Shown: positions 30,923 to 40,445 of the stretch, one piece after another
How positions within the stretch are numbered: position 1 is the stretch's first letter
How the letters are laid out: the number at the start of each line of letters is the position of its first letter
NCBI GenBank assembly: GCA_021836225.1
Contig: JAKBJA010000117.1
Span: 315,455-379,454, forward strand
Direction of reading: 5' to 3'
Source: Pseudomonadota bacterium
GTDB lineage: Bacteria > Pseudomonadota > Gammaproteobacteria > Burkholderiales > Thiobacillaceae
Length of the DNA: 64,000 nt
Notes under the pieces: generated by a model
What the model saw: the letters and a program-made list of their open reading frames with translations, nothing else
Database searches by the model: none
Told to the model about the DNA's origin: nothing
Made by a program: the position numbers and the translations under genes

Positions 30923-31828
30923 ATGACCCTGCAAGAGCTGAAATACCTGGTGGCGCTGGCCGATCATGGCCATTTCGGCCGCGCGGCCGAGGCCTGCTTC
31001 ATCACGCAGTCGACGCTGTCGACGCAGATCAAGAAGCTGGAGGACTTTCTCGGCGTGACGCTGTTCGACCGCAGCCTCAAGCGCGTCACCCCCACGCCGA
31101 TCGGCCGTGAAATCCTGCAGGCGGCGCGCAACATCGTCGAGGAATCCGATCGCATCCGCGAACTCGCCAGGCACGCGCAGGATCCGATGGCGCGCACCCT
31201 TCATCTTGGCGTCATCCCCACGCTGGGGCCGTATTACCTGCCGCACGCGCTGACGCTGGTGCACAGGAAGCATCCCGATCTGCGCCTGCTATTGCGTGAG
31301 GAAATGACGCCGCAAATTCTGGAGCATCTGGTCGACGGAAAACTGGATGCGGGCCTGCTGGCGCTTCCCGTGACCGACGACAACCTGCGCGTCGAACCGC
31401 TGTTTTACGAGCCGTTTTATGCAGCCCTGCCGGCAGGACATGCGCTCGCCAAGCGCGATGTGCTGAAGGTGTCCGACATCATCAACGAGAAGCTGCTGCT
31501 GCTGGATGAGGGCCATTGCCTGCGCGACCAGGCGCTCGATGTCTGCGGCACCGGATCGCGCGGCCGCGAGGAAGTGCGTGCCACCAGCCTGGAAACCCTG
31601 CGCCAGATGGTCGGCATGGGGCTGGGCCTGACCTTGCTGCCGGCGTTGGCAGTCGATGCCGGCGCGCGTCAAACCAGGAAAGCCGTGGAAATCCGGCCGT
31701 TCAAGTCGCCGCCGCCTGGCCGTACCATCGGTCTCGTCTGGCGTAAGCGTGCGCCGTTTCCTGAAACCTTCGAGCGCCTCGCTGCCACGCTCAAGGCCAC
31801 ATTACCCGCCGAAGTGGAGCCTGTCTGA
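30923..31828 (+). CDS. oxyR: Hydrogen peroxide sensor and activator OxyR
   Basis: A 301-residue LysR-type regulator. The start MTLQELKYLVALADHGHFGR is OxyR-like, and the two redox cysteines fall at exactly the E. coli positions: DEGHCLRDQALDVCG with Cys199 and Cys208. Peroxide would oxidise them to a disulfide and switch on katG, transcribed the other way. I chose ATG 30923 by alignment with known OxyR starts; a GTG two codons upstream is possible. Its stop overlaps the start of the next gene by one base. Confidence 0.95.
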   Translation: MTLQELKYLVALADHGHFGRAAEACFITQSTLSTQIKKLEDFLGVTLFDRSLKRVTPTPIGREILQAARNIVEESDRIRELARHAQDPMARTLHLGVIPTLGPYYLPHALTLVHRKHPDLRLLLREEMTPQILEHLVDGKLDAGLLALPVTDDNLRVEPLFYEPFYAALPAGHALAKRDVLKVSDIINEKLLLLDEGHCLRDQALDVCGTGSRGREEVRATSLETLRQMVGMGLGLTLLPALAVDAGARQTRKAVEIRPFKSPPPGRTIGLVWRKRAPFPETFERLAATLKATLPAEVEPV

Positions 31829-32202
31829 TGTCCGACCTCAACGACCCGCGTGTCTTTTTTGCTGCCGAACGCACGCTGATGGCGTGGAATCGCACCGGCC
31901 TCACCCTGATGGCGTTCGGCTTCGTGCTCGAACGCTTCGGCCTGTTTCTGCACGTGCTGCGTCAGGACACGGGGCATGCGGAGCACGTCGGCCGCGACCT
32001 GTCGTTCTGGATCGGTATCGCGTTCATCATGCTGGCCTTGTGGGTCATCGGATTTTCAATCGTGCAGTTCCGGCGCGTGCTGCGAACGCTGAAGCCGATT
32101 GAAATTCCCGCGCGTTACTGCACCTGGTCGGGCATCGCGATGAACCTGTCGGTGGTGGTGCTCGGTTTCGCGCTGCTGGCCTACCTGTTTTCCGAACTCT
32201 GA
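31828..32202 (+). CDS. DUF202 (YidH-like) inner-membrane protein
   Basis: A 124-residue membrane protein of the DUF202 family, function unknown. The family start is visible as DPRVFFAAERTLMAWNRTGL, followed by three transmembrane segments (about residues 25-42, 55-80 and 98-120). The gene overlaps oxyR by one base and should be cotranscribed with it, hinting at a role under peroxide stress, which is inference from position only. Confidence 0.88.
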   Translation: MSDLNDPRVFFAAERTLMAWNRTGLTLMAFGFVLERFGLFLHVLRQDTGHAEHVGRDLSFWIGIAFIMLALWVIGFSIVQFRRVLRTLKPIEIPARYCTWSGIAMNLSVVVLGFALLAYLFSEL

Positions 32203-32226
32203 TCCCGCAGCGCCAGCCGCGCGGCT

Positions 32227-33162
32227 TCAGGACGGAGCAATGGCCGGCCGGATGCCGGGCAGCCGGGCAAAGCTGTCGCGCTTCACGGTTTCGATGAAGT
32301 CGGCCACGTAGGCGCGCGCGGCATCGGTTTCGCGCACTGCGGCATACAGTTCGGCCCACAGCCCGTGTTTGCCGATGCTGCGTGCGACGACGTAGCCGCG
32401 TTCGAGATAGGGGGCGACCGCCCACGCGGGCAACGCGGCCAGCCCGCGACGGCTGGCGACGAGTTGCAGGATGGCAACCGTCAATTGCGCTTCGCGGCGC
32501 ACCGGCCTGATCCCGGCCGGGGCGAGCACGCGGCGGATCAGGTCGAGGCGGTCTTCCGGCACCGGGTAGGTGATCAGCGTGTGCTCGGCAAAGTCGGCCG
32601 GGAGCAGCCATTTCTTGGCGGCGAGCGGATGGCCCGGCGGCAGCAGGGCCAGCATCTCGAAGCCGAACAGCGGCGCATACACGATGCCCGCGCGCGGCGC
32701 AGCCTCGGAGGTGATGACGAGGTCGGCACGCGCATCCAGCAGCAGGCCCACCGGGTCGGCGTGGAACCCGCCCAGCAGGTCGAGTTCCACCCCAGGCCAC
32801 ACGTCGCGGTAACAGTCCATCGCCGGCATCAGCCAGTCGTAGCAGGTGTGGCATTCCACCGCGATGCGCAACTCGCCGGCGTCACCGTCCTTCAGCTTGG
32901 CCAGATCACGCAGTGCGGCATCCACCTGCGGCAATGCGGCGTGCGCCAGCGCCAGCAGGCGCCTGCCGCCTGCAGTGAGCTGCAGCGGGCGCGCAGTGCG
33001 CTCGACCAGCGGCAACCCCAACGCGTCCTCCAGCGCTTTCAACTGATGCGACACCGCCGACTGCGTGAGATGCAGGCGTTCGGCGGCGGCGGTCAGCCCG
33101 CCCGCTTCCGTCACGGCCTGCAGCAGCCGCAGGTGGCGCAGTTCAACATGAGAAATGTTCAT
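32227..33162 (-). CDS. metR: LysR-family regulator of methionine synthesis
   Basis: A 311-residue LysR regulator transcribed away from metE, the standard metR position. The DNA-binding domain is HLRLLQAVTEAGGLTAAAER with LTQSAVSHQLKALEDALGLP. The effector domain contains VECHTCYDWLMPAMDCYRD, a segment found in MetR proteins, whose co-activator is homocysteine. Two MetR-like boxes lie between it and metE, one covering its own start codon, which would give autorepression. Confidence 0.9.
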   Translation of the reverse strand: MNISHVELRHLRLLQAVTEAGGLTAAAERLHLTQSAVSHQLKALEDALGLPLVERTARPLQLTAGGRRLLALAHAALPQVDAALRDLAKLKDGDAGELRIAVECHTCYDWLMPAMDCYRDVWPGVELDLLGGFHADPVGLLLDARADLVITSEAAPRAGIVYAPLFGFEMLALLPPGHPLAAKKWLLPADFAEHTLITYPVPEDRLDLIRRVLAPAGIRPVRREAQLTVAILQLVASRRGLAALPAWAVAPYLERGYVVARSIGKHGLWAELYAAVRETDAARAYVADFIETVKRDSFARLPGIRPAIAPS

Positions 33163-33183
33163 TAAATAAATGAGAAATATTCG
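33149..33183. promoter_or_regulatory. Two MetR-type boxes
   Basis: TGAGAAATGTTCA (33149-33161) and TGAGAAATATTCG (33171-33183) differ by one and two bases from the MetR consensus TGAA-N5-TTCA. They are spaced 22 bases apart, i.e. on the same face of the helix. The first overlaps the metR start codon, the second lies about 60 bases before metE. Confidence 0.65.
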
Positions 33184-33242
33184 TTTGTTTCATGTTATCC
33201 GCATCGGCATCATGGCGTCCATCATTCATTGGGAGCACGCAC

Positions 33243-35522
33243 ATGGCACTGGCACACGTATTGGGCGTTCCGCGCATCGGCCCGAACCGCGAACTGAAAT
33301 TTGCGCAGGAGGCCTACTGGCGCGGCGAAGTCGACGAGACCGCGTTGAAGGCCGTGGCCAGCGGCATTCGCCAGGCCAGCTGGCGGCGGCAGCATGCGGC
33401 CGGGCTCGATTTCGTGACGGTGGGGGATTTCGCGTTCTACGACCAGATGCTGAACCACGTCGTGCTGCTGGGCTGCGTGCCTGAACGCTTCGGCTTTGGC
33501 GCGGCGATCGGCCTGCCGGAATATTTCCAGCTGGCGCGCGGCAACGACGCGTGCCATGCGATGGAAATGACCAAGTGGTTCGATACCAACTACCACTACC
33601 TGGTGCCCGAATTCAAACCGGACACGCAATTCTCGCTCGGCACGGACTGGCTGTTCGACGAAGTGGCCGAGGCCCAGACGGCCGGTTTCGAGGCCAAGCC
33701 GGTGCTGATCGGTCCGCTCACCTTCCTCTGGCTGGGCAAGGAAAAAGCGGCGGGCTTCGACCGCCTCGACCTGCTCGAGCGAGTGCTGCCGGTCTATGCG
33801 CAGATTCTGGGGCGCCTGAAAGCGCAGGGGGTGCAATGGGTGCAGGTCGACGAGCCGATTCTCGCACTCGACCTGCCCGCCGCGTGGCGGTCCGCCTTCG
33901 AGCGCGCCTACCACCACCTGAATACGGCGGGCATGAAGCTCCTGCTCGCCAGCTATTTCGGGCCGTTGCGCGAGAATTTGCTGGTGGCGCTGAAACTGCC
34001 GGTGGCCGGGGTGCACGTCGATTGCGTGCGCGGCGGCGACGAACTCGCCCAGGTGATCGACTGGCTGCCCGCCACCAAGGTGCTGTCGGCGGGCGTGATC
34101 GACGGCCGCAACATCTGGAAGACCGATCTGAATGCGGTATTCGAGCGCTTCGAAGGTCTGCACATGCGGCTGGCCGACCGGCTGTGGTTCGCCCCCTCGT
34201 GCTCGTTGCTGCATGTGCCGGTCAGCCTGGCGGGTGAAAACCGGTTCGATGCCGAACTTCAAAGCTGGCTGGCGTTTGCCGACGAGAAAATCGCCGCGCT
34301 GGCCACGCTCAAGACCACATTCAATGCGGGCCGTCAGGCAGCGGCAGCGGCACTGTCCGACACTGTCCGGGCGCTGGTATCCCGCAGCGTCTCGCCCCGC
34401 GTGCATGACACCGCGGTCGGTGCGCGGCTGGCGACCCCCACGTCCGTGCACGATGCACGCAACCACCCGTTCATGGTCCGCCAGGCAGTGCAGCGTGAAC
34501 GTTTCAGGCTGCCGGCCTTTCCCACCACGACCATCGGTTCGTTCCCGCAGACCTCGGACATCCGCAGTGCCCGTGCCCGTTTCCGGAAGGGCGAGCTCAG
34601 CGAGGCCGATTACACCGCCGCCATGCAGCGCGAGATCGGCCATGCCGTCGAAAAACAGGAAGCGTTGGGACTCGACGTCCTGGTGCACGGCGAAGCCGAG
34701 CGCAACGACATGGTCGAATACTTCGGCGAACAGCTGGCCGGTTTTGCGTTTTCGCAGAACGGCTGGGTGCAGTCCTACGGCAGCCGCTGCGTAAAGCCGC
34801 CTATCATCTACGGCGACGTCTCGCGTCCGCTGCCGATGACGGTGGGCTGGACGCGCTACGCGCAATCGCTGACCCGTAAACCGATGAAGGGCATGCTGAC
34901 CGGTCCGGTGACGATGCTGCAATGGTCGTTCGTGCGCGACGACCAGCCACGCTCGGCCACGGCCCTGCAGATCGCCCTGGCGATCCGCGACGAAGTGGTC
35001 GATCTTGAGGCGGCCGGCATTGGCATCATCCAGATTGACGAGCCGGCCTACCGCGAAGGCCTGCCGCTCAGGAAAACCGACTGGCCGGCCTATCTCGACT
35101 GGGCGAGCCGCGCATTCCGCATCAGCGCATCGGGGGTGAACGACGCAACGCAAATCCACACTCACATGTGCTATTCGGAGTTCAACGACATCCTGCCCGC
35201 GATTGCCGCCATGGATGCCGATGTCATCACCATCGAGACCAGCCGCTCGGACATGGAGCTGTTGCGCGGCTTCGGCGATTTCAGCTATCCCAATGAAATC
35301 GGTCCTGGCGTGTATGACATCCACAGTCCGCGCATTCCCGATACGGCGGATATGGCGCGTCTTCTGGAAAAAGCCGCGCAGGTGATCGCGCCCGATCATC
35401 TCTGGGTCAACCCCGACTGCGGGCTGAAAACGCGCGGCTGGGCAGAGACTGAAACGGCGCTCGCCAACATGGTGGCGGCGGCCCGCCGCATGCGGCAGGC
35501 GATGCGGGTCGCCAGCCGGTAG
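33243..35522 (+). CDS. metE: Cobalamin-independent methionine synthase
   Basis: A 759-residue cytosolic enzyme that transfers the methyl group of 5-methyltetrahydropteroyl-triglutamate to homocysteine. The N-terminal half starts [19 protein letters not shown]; the catalytic half starts [20 protein letters not shown]. Zinc ligands are in [13 protein letters not shown] and [11 protein letters not shown]. Length is normal. ATG 33243 is where homology begins; a 17-residue upstream extension is spurious. It is activated by MetR in relatives, and the boxes seen here support that. Confidence 0.96.
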   Translation: MALAHVLGVPRIGPNRELKFAQEAYWRGEVDETALKAVASGIRQASWRRQHAAGLDFVTVGDFAFYDQMLNHVVLLGCVPERFGFGAAIGLPEYFQLARGNDACHAMEMTKWFDTNYHYLVPEFKPDTQFSLGTDWLFDEVAEAQTAGFEAKPVLIGPLTFLWLGKEKAAGFDRLDLLERVLPVYAQILGRLKAQGVQWVQVDEPILALDLPAAWRSAFERAYHHLNTAGMKLLLASYFGPLRENLLVALKLPVAGVHVDCVRGGDELAQVIDWLPATKVLSAGVIDGRNIWKTDLNAVFERFEGLHMRLADRLWFAPSCSLLHVPVSLAGENRFDAELQSWLAFADEKIAALATLKTTFNAGRQAAAAALSDTVRALVSRSVSPRVHDTAVGARLATPTSVHDARNHPFMVRQAVQRERFRLPAFPTTTIGSFPQTSDIRSARARFRKGELSEADYTAAMQREIGHAVEKQEALGLDVLVHGEAERNDMVEYFGEQLAGFAFSQNGWVQSYGSRCVKPPIIYGDVSRPLPMTVGWTRYAQSLTRKPMKGMLTGPVTMLQWSFVRDDQPRSATALQIALAIRDEVVDLEAAGIGIIQIDEPAYREGLPLRKTDWPAYLDWASRAFRISASGVNDATQIHTHMCYSEFNDILPAIAAMDADVITIETSRSDMELLRGFGDFSYPNEIGPGVYDIHSPRIPDTADMARLLEKAAQVIAPDHLWVNPDCGLKTRGWAETETALANMVAAARRMRQAMRVASR

Positions 35523-35551
35523 CGGCCTGCGCTGGCGCACACCGCCATGAA

Positions 35552-35582
35552 AAAGCCCCGCAGGCGAGGCCAGCGGGGCTTT
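35552..35582. terminator. Bidirectional rho-independent-type terminator
   Basis: AAAGCCCCGC at 35552-35561 and GCGGGGCTTT at 35573-35582 form a perfect ten-pair stem with an 11-base loop. Runs of A on one side and T on the other allow it to end both metE (plus) and the converging DUF839 gene (minus). Confidence 0.8.
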
Positions 35583-35636
35583 GTCTGCCGTCGAACCGCC
35601 GACGGCGAACTGAGCGGACGCTCAGAAACGGATCAA

Positions 35637-37010
35637 TCAGTCATTGTCGCGACCATGGTGGCCATCGTGATCCTGTTCTTCCTTCTGGCACGGCGCGGTG
35701 ATCATGATGGTGCGATCAACCTTGCTGTCGGGATGCTGCACGTTGATATAGGCGACATTCGGCTTGAACTTGTCGAAGTACAGGCCGGTGCTTTCCGCGC
35801 CGACGGTCGACAGGCTTGCCCACTTGCCGATGGCCTCGGCCACGCCGTCGTTGTTCTCGTCCTTGGCAAACCAGACGTCCTCGATGCCGCCCGGCTGGTC
35901 TTCGACGATGTAGATGTTGCCGTCGGCGTCGATCGCCAGGTTATCCGGGTTGGTGAAGGCGCTGCCGGCAGGCTGCTTGGTGGCCATGTCCAGCGTGTCG
36001 CGGCTGGCGAACAGCTTGACCGTGTCGCTGGACAGGTCGATCGAGAACACCTTGTGGTTGGTGGTGGTGGCCACGAACAGCATCTGCTTGTGGTTCTTCA
36101 GGGTCTTGATTTCCAGATCTTCCGGGCGGTCGAAACCGGTGCCCAGGAAGGCCGGCAGCTTCGGCGTGGCACGGCCGTCGATCGCAGTCAGGCCGTTGGG
36201 ATCGGTCACGACCACGGCGCCCGGCAGGGCAACGCCGTTGTTGTCGGTCAGCGGAATCCAGGTGGCGGCACCGGTGGCTTCCTTGACCGTGCCGTCGCCC
36301 ACGCGCAGCACGAAAGTCTGGCCGGCGGCGAAGAAGTCGTCGCCGTTGTCGGCATGCGGGTTGGCCGAGGTGAACTTGAAGATGTGGCTGCCGTTGCGCT
36401 CGTCGATGAAGTACAGGTTGTTCTTCTTGTCGAACGCCAGGCCTTCGTGCGACACGCGCGGCAGGATGTCGCGGTGCTTGATCACGATATCGGCGGGCTC
36501 GGCCAGCGGGTTGACCACTTCGAACAGGCGGCCGTACAGGCTGGTCGGGCCGGCCGGATCGCTCCACGACTCTTCGGCGGTAAGGAAAGTGCCCCACGGA
36601 GTCCAGCGGGAGGCATCGAACGACTTGTGGCTGTCCAGCGCGGGGGCGGCAGACGGGCTGTGCCAGATGGTGGTGGTTTGCATGGTGCGCAGGTCGGTGC
36701 GCTGGATGCCGGCCTGGCTGGTTTCGAACACGGTGAACAGGAAGCGGCCGGCGTCGGGGCCGTTCTCGTTCACGGTGTGCATGTCGTAGTTGCCGCTGTC
36801 GAAGCGGTTGGCTTGGGTGGCATCGCGGGCGACGATGGTCATCTGGCTGAAGCGCGGCGAAGACAGCTTGTAGGGGGCGGACTCGGGCAGTGTGCCAGCG
36901 CCGGCATCGCCGGTCATGGGCGTGAAGTGGTCGAACGACGTGCTGCCGGCGAAGGCCGACGAACCGGCCAGAACCAGGCCGATTGCGAGCGAGAGTTTCT
37001 TGAGTGTCAT
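35637..37010 (-). CDS. Exported DUF839/PhoX-like beta-propeller protein
   Basis: A 457-residue exported protein with a Sec signal peptide (LAIGLVLAGSSAFA). The body matches the DUF839 group related to PhoX alkaline phosphatase: WTPWGTFLTAEESWSDP, VSHEGLAFDKKNNLYFIDE, RPEDLEIKTLKNHKQMLFV and TNPDNLAIDADGNIYIVED, with acidic calcium-binding-like loops. The C-terminus ends in a His/Asp-rich tail (QDHDGHHGRDND) that could bind metal. Tat-exported PhoX enzymes are longer, and no twin arginine is seen here. Function is likely a periplasmic phosphoesterase, unproven. Confidence 0.75.
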   Translation of the reverse strand: MTLKKLSLAIGLVLAGSSAFAGSTSFDHFTPMTGDAGAGTLPESAPYKLSSPRFSQMTIVARDATQANRFDSGNYDMHTVNENGPDAGRFLFTVFETSQAGIQRTDLRTMQTTTIWHSPSAAPALDSHKSFDASRWTPWGTFLTAEESWSDPAGPTSLYGRLFEVVNPLAEPADIVIKHRDILPRVSHEGLAFDKKNNLYFIDERNGSHIFKFTSANPHADNGDDFFAAGQTFVLRVGDGTVKEATGAATWIPLTDNNGVALPGAVVVTDPNGLTAIDGRATPKLPAFLGTGFDRPEDLEIKTLKNHKQMLFVATTTNHKVFSIDLSSDTVKLFASRDTLDMATKQPAGSAFTNPDNLAIDADGNIYIVEDQPGGIEDVWFAKDENNDGVAEAIGKWASLSTVGAESTGLYFDKFKPNVAYINVQHPDSKVDRTIMITAPCQKEEQDHDGHHGRDND

Positions 37011-37221
37011 GATGGGGTTCCCTTGATCGTAAGTGAAAGTCGTACCGACCTTCTTGTATCGATGCGGGGCCTAGGGGACTGATGAGGGCCCCCCATGCCG
37101 TACATCATCGGAATCGGTACGCGGCGCATCCTATCGGGCCGACATGTCATGCGTATTTCAGCCGGACCGATACACGTGATGCCTCCGGCTTATACGAGGG
37201 AACCGGATTGCGCGGCGCGGG

Positions 37222-38505
37222 TTACATCTGGGTCGCTGGCAGGGTAAGCCGCACCTGCAGTCCGCCGCCAGGGCGGTTGCCGAGCTGGATGCGCCAGCCA
37301 TGCGCGCGGCAGATCTCGCGCACGATGGCGAGCCCCAGCCCGCTGCCGGGCACCTGGCGGGCTGGGTCGACGCGGTAGAACGGATCGAAAACCTTGTCGA
37401 GGTGATCCGGCGGGATGCCGGGGCCGCGATCCAGCACGTCGATGTGCACGCTGTCCCGGTCAGGGCTGCAGGCGAGCTGCGGTGGGCTGGCCGGCGCGTG
37501 GCGGCGCGCATTTTCCAGCAGATTGACGAGAACGCGTTCGAGCGCCGCCGGTTCGGTCGGGACGACGATGTCGTCGCAAGGCATGAACCCGGCCTCGTGT
37601 TCGCTGGCCAGGCGCGCGAGCCAGGGGGCCAGCACCAGCGGTTGCGGGGGACGCAGACTGATGCCGCGGCCATAGTCGATGAAGTCGCCGATCAGACGAT
37701 CCATCTGCCCCAGGTAGCGTTCCATGTTGTCGAACAGCGCCGGATCGGGCTGCGCGCGCGCCAGTTCCAGCGCCATGCGCAGCCGCGTGATCGGGCTGCG
37801 CAGGTCGTGCGACACGCCGGCCAGCAGGGTGGCACGGGTCTGCGCGTGTGCCTGCACCTGCCGCGCCATGTCGTTGAATTCGCGGCTCAGGCCGTCCAGC
37901 TCGCGCACACCGTTTGCGACCGGCAGGGCTGGCGTCTCGCCGCGGCCGACGGCCTGGACGGCGTGCTCAAGCCGGGTGAGCGGCCGGGTCAGCCGCCGCG
38001 ACACCCGATGGGCGACCAGCAGCGTGAGCGTGAGGCTGGCCAGCAGGATGGCCAGGATCGCCCGCGGTGGATTGGTGCCGATGCGCTCGCGCGAGAAGGC
38101 AAAGCGCAGGTGTCCGCTGTCCAGTTCGATGTCGGCCAGATAACGCTGCCGCAGCGGGTCCCATGCCACGCGGGCGGGCCGGCCGGTCAGTATGCCGAGC
38201 CGCTCCTGCAGCAGGTGAACGAAGGGCAGATAGCTGGTGTTCTCGCCGAGCGGGGTGTCCGCCTCGACCCGTTGCAGCCCGTGTTCCGTTGACAGCGCCG
38301 TCTCCAGCGCACCGCGGCGCTCGGGTGGCAGCTCGACCCAGGTTTGCGCGGACAGCACGATCAGCGCGGCGAAGTCATTCGACGCTGCGCGCAGCAGGGG
38401 CCACGCCACCCACCAGGCCGACAGGCAGAACACCACGAGCTGGAAGATCGCGATCCAGGCGGCGAAGGTCAGCGCCACGCTGCGCCTGAGCGAGGGCGTG
38501 CTCAC
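37222..38505 (-). CDS. Two-component sensor histidine kinase
   Basis: A 427-residue membrane kinase of the EnvZ/RstB class. Membrane helices flank a periplasmic region of roughly 110 residues (after LTFAAWIAIFQLVVFCLSAW and up to AILAILLASLTLTLLVA). HAMP, HisKA (LLAGVSHDLRSPITRLR, phospho-His) and HATPase boxes (NLLENARRHA, DRGPGIPP, GSGLGLAIVREI) follow. The start is GTG 38505, overlapping the regulator stop by four bases; upstream residues in frame lie inside the regulator gene. The signal is unknown. Confidence 0.9.
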   Translation of the reverse strand: MSTPSLRRSVALTFAAWIAIFQLVVFCLSAWWVAWPLLRAASNDFAALIVLSAQTWVELPPERRGALETALSTEHGLQRVEADTPLGENTSYLPFVHLLQERLGILTGRPARVAWDPLRQRYLADIELDSGHLRFAFSRERIGTNPPRAILAILLASLTLTLLVAHRVSRRLTRPLTRLEHAVQAVGRGETPALPVANGVRELDGLSREFNDMARQVQAHAQTRATLLAGVSHDLRSPITRLRMALELARAQPDPALFDNMERYLGQMDRLIGDFIDYGRGISLRPPQPLVLAPWLARLASEHEAGFMPCDDIVVPTEPAALERVLVNLLENARRHAPASPPQLACSPDRDSVHIDVLDRGPGIPPDHLDKVFDPFYRVDPARQVPGSGLGLAIVREICRAHGWRIQLGNRPGGGLQVRLTLPATQM

Positions 38506-39188
38506 GCCTCGTGCCCGACGAAGACGTAGCCGGTCCCCCACACGGTGCGGATGTAGCGCGGTGCGTCGGAGGCGTCGTCGAGCTTCTTGCGCAGGCGCGC
38601 CACGCGCGCATCGATGGAGCGGTCGAACGGCAGGCGGTCCGGCCCCGCACTTGCCGCAGCAACCAGGTCGTCGCGCGTGAACACCCGCCCCGGGTGGCCG
38701 GCGAGCACCTTGAGCAGCGCGAATTCGGCGCTGGTGAGCGCGACCGGCGTGCCGTTCCGGTGCAAAGTGCGGCGTGTCAGGTCGAGAACGTAGTCGCCGA
38801 AACGCAGGGTGCTGCCCTGCGGCGGCGTGCGCACCCGGCGCAGCAGCGCCTTGATGCGCGCCAGCAGCTCGCGCGGGTTGAAGGGCTTGGCGAGGTAGTC
38901 GTCGGCTCCGAATTCCAGCCCGAGGATGCGGTCGATGTCCTCGCCCCTGGCCGACAGCATCAGGATGGGCAGCGTTCCCGCCAGCCGCCGGGCGATCGAC
39001 AGGCCGTCCTCGCCCGGCAGCATCACGTCGAGAATCAGCAGGTCGGGCGCGGTCTGCGCCAGCGCCGCGTCGAGTCCGCCGCCGTGACCCAGCACCGTCA
39101 CCTGGTAGCCTTGGCCCTTGAGATAGGTGGACAGCATCGACGACAGTTCGAGGTCATCGTCGACGATCAGCAGGCGCGCGTTTTCCAT
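38502..39188 (-). CDS. OmpR-family response regulator
   Basis: A 228-residue regulator. The receiver has DDD near residue 10, the phospho-acceptor Asp54 in LLILDVMLPGEDGL and the switch Lys in YLAKPFNPRELLARI. The winged-helix output domain ends RYIRTVWGTGYVF. It is translationally coupled to the kinase downstream and divergent from a gene for a small secreted protein. Four 10-base-spaced repeats in the gap may be its binding site. Confidence 0.93.
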   Translation of the reverse strand: MENARLLIVDDDLELSSMLSTYLKGQGYQVTVLGHGGGLDAALAQTAPDLLILDVMLPGEDGLSIARRLAGTLPILMLSARGEDIDRILGLEFGADDYLAKPFNPRELLARIKALLRRVRTPPQGSTLRFGDYVLDLTRRTLHRNGTPVALTSAEFALLKVLAGHPGRVFTRDDLVAAASAGPDRLPFDRSIDARVARLRKKLDDASDAPRYIRTVWGTGYVFVGHEA

Positions 39189-39230
39189 GCGGCAAGCCTA
39201 CCACCGCGCCCGCGGCGGCGTGTAGCCCTG

Positions 39231-39266
39231 TCACACATTGTCATACATCGTCGTGAATGGTCATGG
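39231..39266. promoter_or_regulatory. Tandem 10-bp repeats, candidate response-regulator box
   Basis: The sequence reads TCACACATTG, TCATACATCG, TCGTGAATGG, TCATGG in exact 10-base steps, between the response-regulator gene and the divergent secreted-protein gene. Direct repeats in helical phase are typical OmpR-family binding sites. Position suggests autoregulation plus control of the secreted protein. Confidence 0.45.
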
Positions 39267-39354
39267 CCCAGGCACAGGCGGGCAATCCTCCGCGGGAATA
39301 CTGTGTTCCGTCGGCAGCGTTGCCGGCACTTCATCAACCTGTCTGGAGAACACC

Positions 39355-39672
39355 ATGAAAACCGTATTGATCCCCCTGCTGCTGATTGCCGGAATGAACC
39401 TTGCTCACGCCCAGGAGACGTCTGCGACGACGACGCCCACCCCCGAACAGGCCCGCGCAACCTGGCAGGCGATGACGCCAGAACAGCAGGCGGCCGCCAA
39501 GGCCATGGCCAAGACCGAGGCGCAGCAGAAGCAGGCTGCCTGGGGCGCGCTGACGCCGGAAGAGCAGGCGGCCAAGCAGGCCGCCGCACGGGAGAAAATG
39601 CAGCCCTACCGCGAGTCGATGCAGAGCAGGATGCAGGCGCGCATGGGCAGCCGCCCGTTCGGCCACCGCTGA
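39355..39672 (+). CDS. Small secreted Ala/Gln-rich protein
   Basis: A 105-residue protein with a clear signal peptide (MKTVLIPLLLIAGMNLAHA). The mature part is charged and helical, with two related segments, TPEQARATWQAMTPEQQAAA and ALTPEEQAAKQAAAREKMQ, and a Met/Arg-rich tail (MQSRMQARMGSRPFGHR). TGGAGA precedes ATG 39355. I do not recognise a family. Being divergent from a two-component system, it is a plausible target, perhaps an envelope-stress chaperone of Spy type, but that is only a guess from composition and position. Confidence 0.7.
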   Translation: MKTVLIPLLLIAGMNLAHAQETSATTTPTPEQARATWQAMTPEQQAAAKAMAKTEAQQKQAAWGALTPEEQAAKQAAAREKMQPYRESMQSRMQARMGSRPFGHR

Positions 39673-39843
39673 GTCCTCGCTTCCATTTCCCGCGGGGGGG
39701 TTCCGCGCCTGGTGTTCGCTGTGTTCGCATTCGTCAGCGACGCCCCCACCGCGGTGCTGACGGTCTGGGCGCGGCGATCGGTCTGCCCCGCAGGCCGATC
39801 GCCGCCTTGGATGATTGATTGATATCGTCAATCGCGGCTATCC

Positions 39844-39876
39844 AGATTATCCGTTAGATCGATATATCGATAATCT
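39844..39876. promoter_or_regulatory. Nested palindromes upstream of rubrerythrin operon
   Basis: AGATTATC (39844-39851) and GATAATCT (39869-39876) form an inverted repeat that partly overlaps a perfect 14-base palindrome, ATCGATATATCGAT (39858-39871). They sit 55 bases before the rubrerythrin start in an AT-rich stretch, with another small dyad (TTGATTGACATTGCAAATCAA-like, arms of six) at 39894. Likely a repressor or activator site for this operon. Confidence 0.5.
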
Positions 39877-39930
39877 CTATCATCGCTCCTGTCTTGATTG
39901 ACATTGCAAATCAACCAACAGGAGCGAATC

Positions 39931-40404
39931 ATGCAGAACACGAAGTCCCCGACCATCCAGAACCTCGAAGCCGCCTTCGCCGGCGAGTCCATGGCCCACA
40001 TCAAGTACATGTGGTTCGCGCGCCAGTGCCGCAAGGTTGGCGACGAGGCGACCGCCAAGGTGTTCGAGGACACTGCCGCGCAGGAGATGCTGCACGCCTT
40101 CGGACACGCCGAGTTGCTGTTTTCCGACGAGACGATGACGCCGGCCAAGTGCCTGCAGTATGCGATCGACGGCGAGACCCACGAGTACACCGAGATGTAT
40201 CCCAGGTTCCGCCACGAGGCGATGATCGAGGGCAACACCGCTGCGGTGGCCGAGATGGATGAGCAGATCGTCGAATCGAAGGAGCACGCCGAGATGTTCA
40301 AGGCCGTGCTGGACAAGGCCGCCAAGCGCTTCGCCGCGCTGGCCAAGGTGGAAGAGAAGCACGCGAAGCACTACCAGGCGCAAAAAGACGCGATTGCCGC
40401 CTGA
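39931..40404 (+). CDS. Rubrerythrin-like di-iron protein
   Basis: A 157-residue four-helix di-iron protein that in its family reduces hydrogen peroxide. Ligand-like residues are in AFAGESMAHIKYMWFA, DTAAQEMLHAFGHAELL, EMYPRFRHEAMIEGN and VESKEHAEMFKAVL. Normal rubrerythrin carries a rubredoxin domain at the C-terminus; here it ends VEEKHAKHYQAQKDAIAA without the CxxC knuckles, and a separate rubredoxin gene follows 41 bases later. AGGAG precedes ATG 39931. It is the first gene of a three-gene operon. Confidence 0.9.
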   Translation: MQNTKSPTIQNLEAAFAGESMAHIKYMWFARQCRKVGDEATAKVFEDTAAQEMLHAFGHAELLFSDETMTPAKCLQYAIDGETHEYTEMYPRFRHEAMIEGNTAAVAEMDEQIVESKEHAEMFKAVLDKAAKRFAALAKVEEKHAKHYQAQKDAIAA

Positions 40405-40445
40405 AGAATTTTTGAAGACTGCTTGATCAATTGAAAGGAAATATC

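Noticed and set aside
33222..35540. A 772-codon open frame antisense to metE
   Set aside because: Same reason: metE is full length with zinc ligands; the antisense product has no recognisable domain.
37066..37092. GGGGCC/GGCCCC pair upstream of the DUF839 gene as a riboswitch or terminator
   Set aside because: A six-pair stem with a 15-base loop in GC-rich DNA and no T-run is too weak to call.
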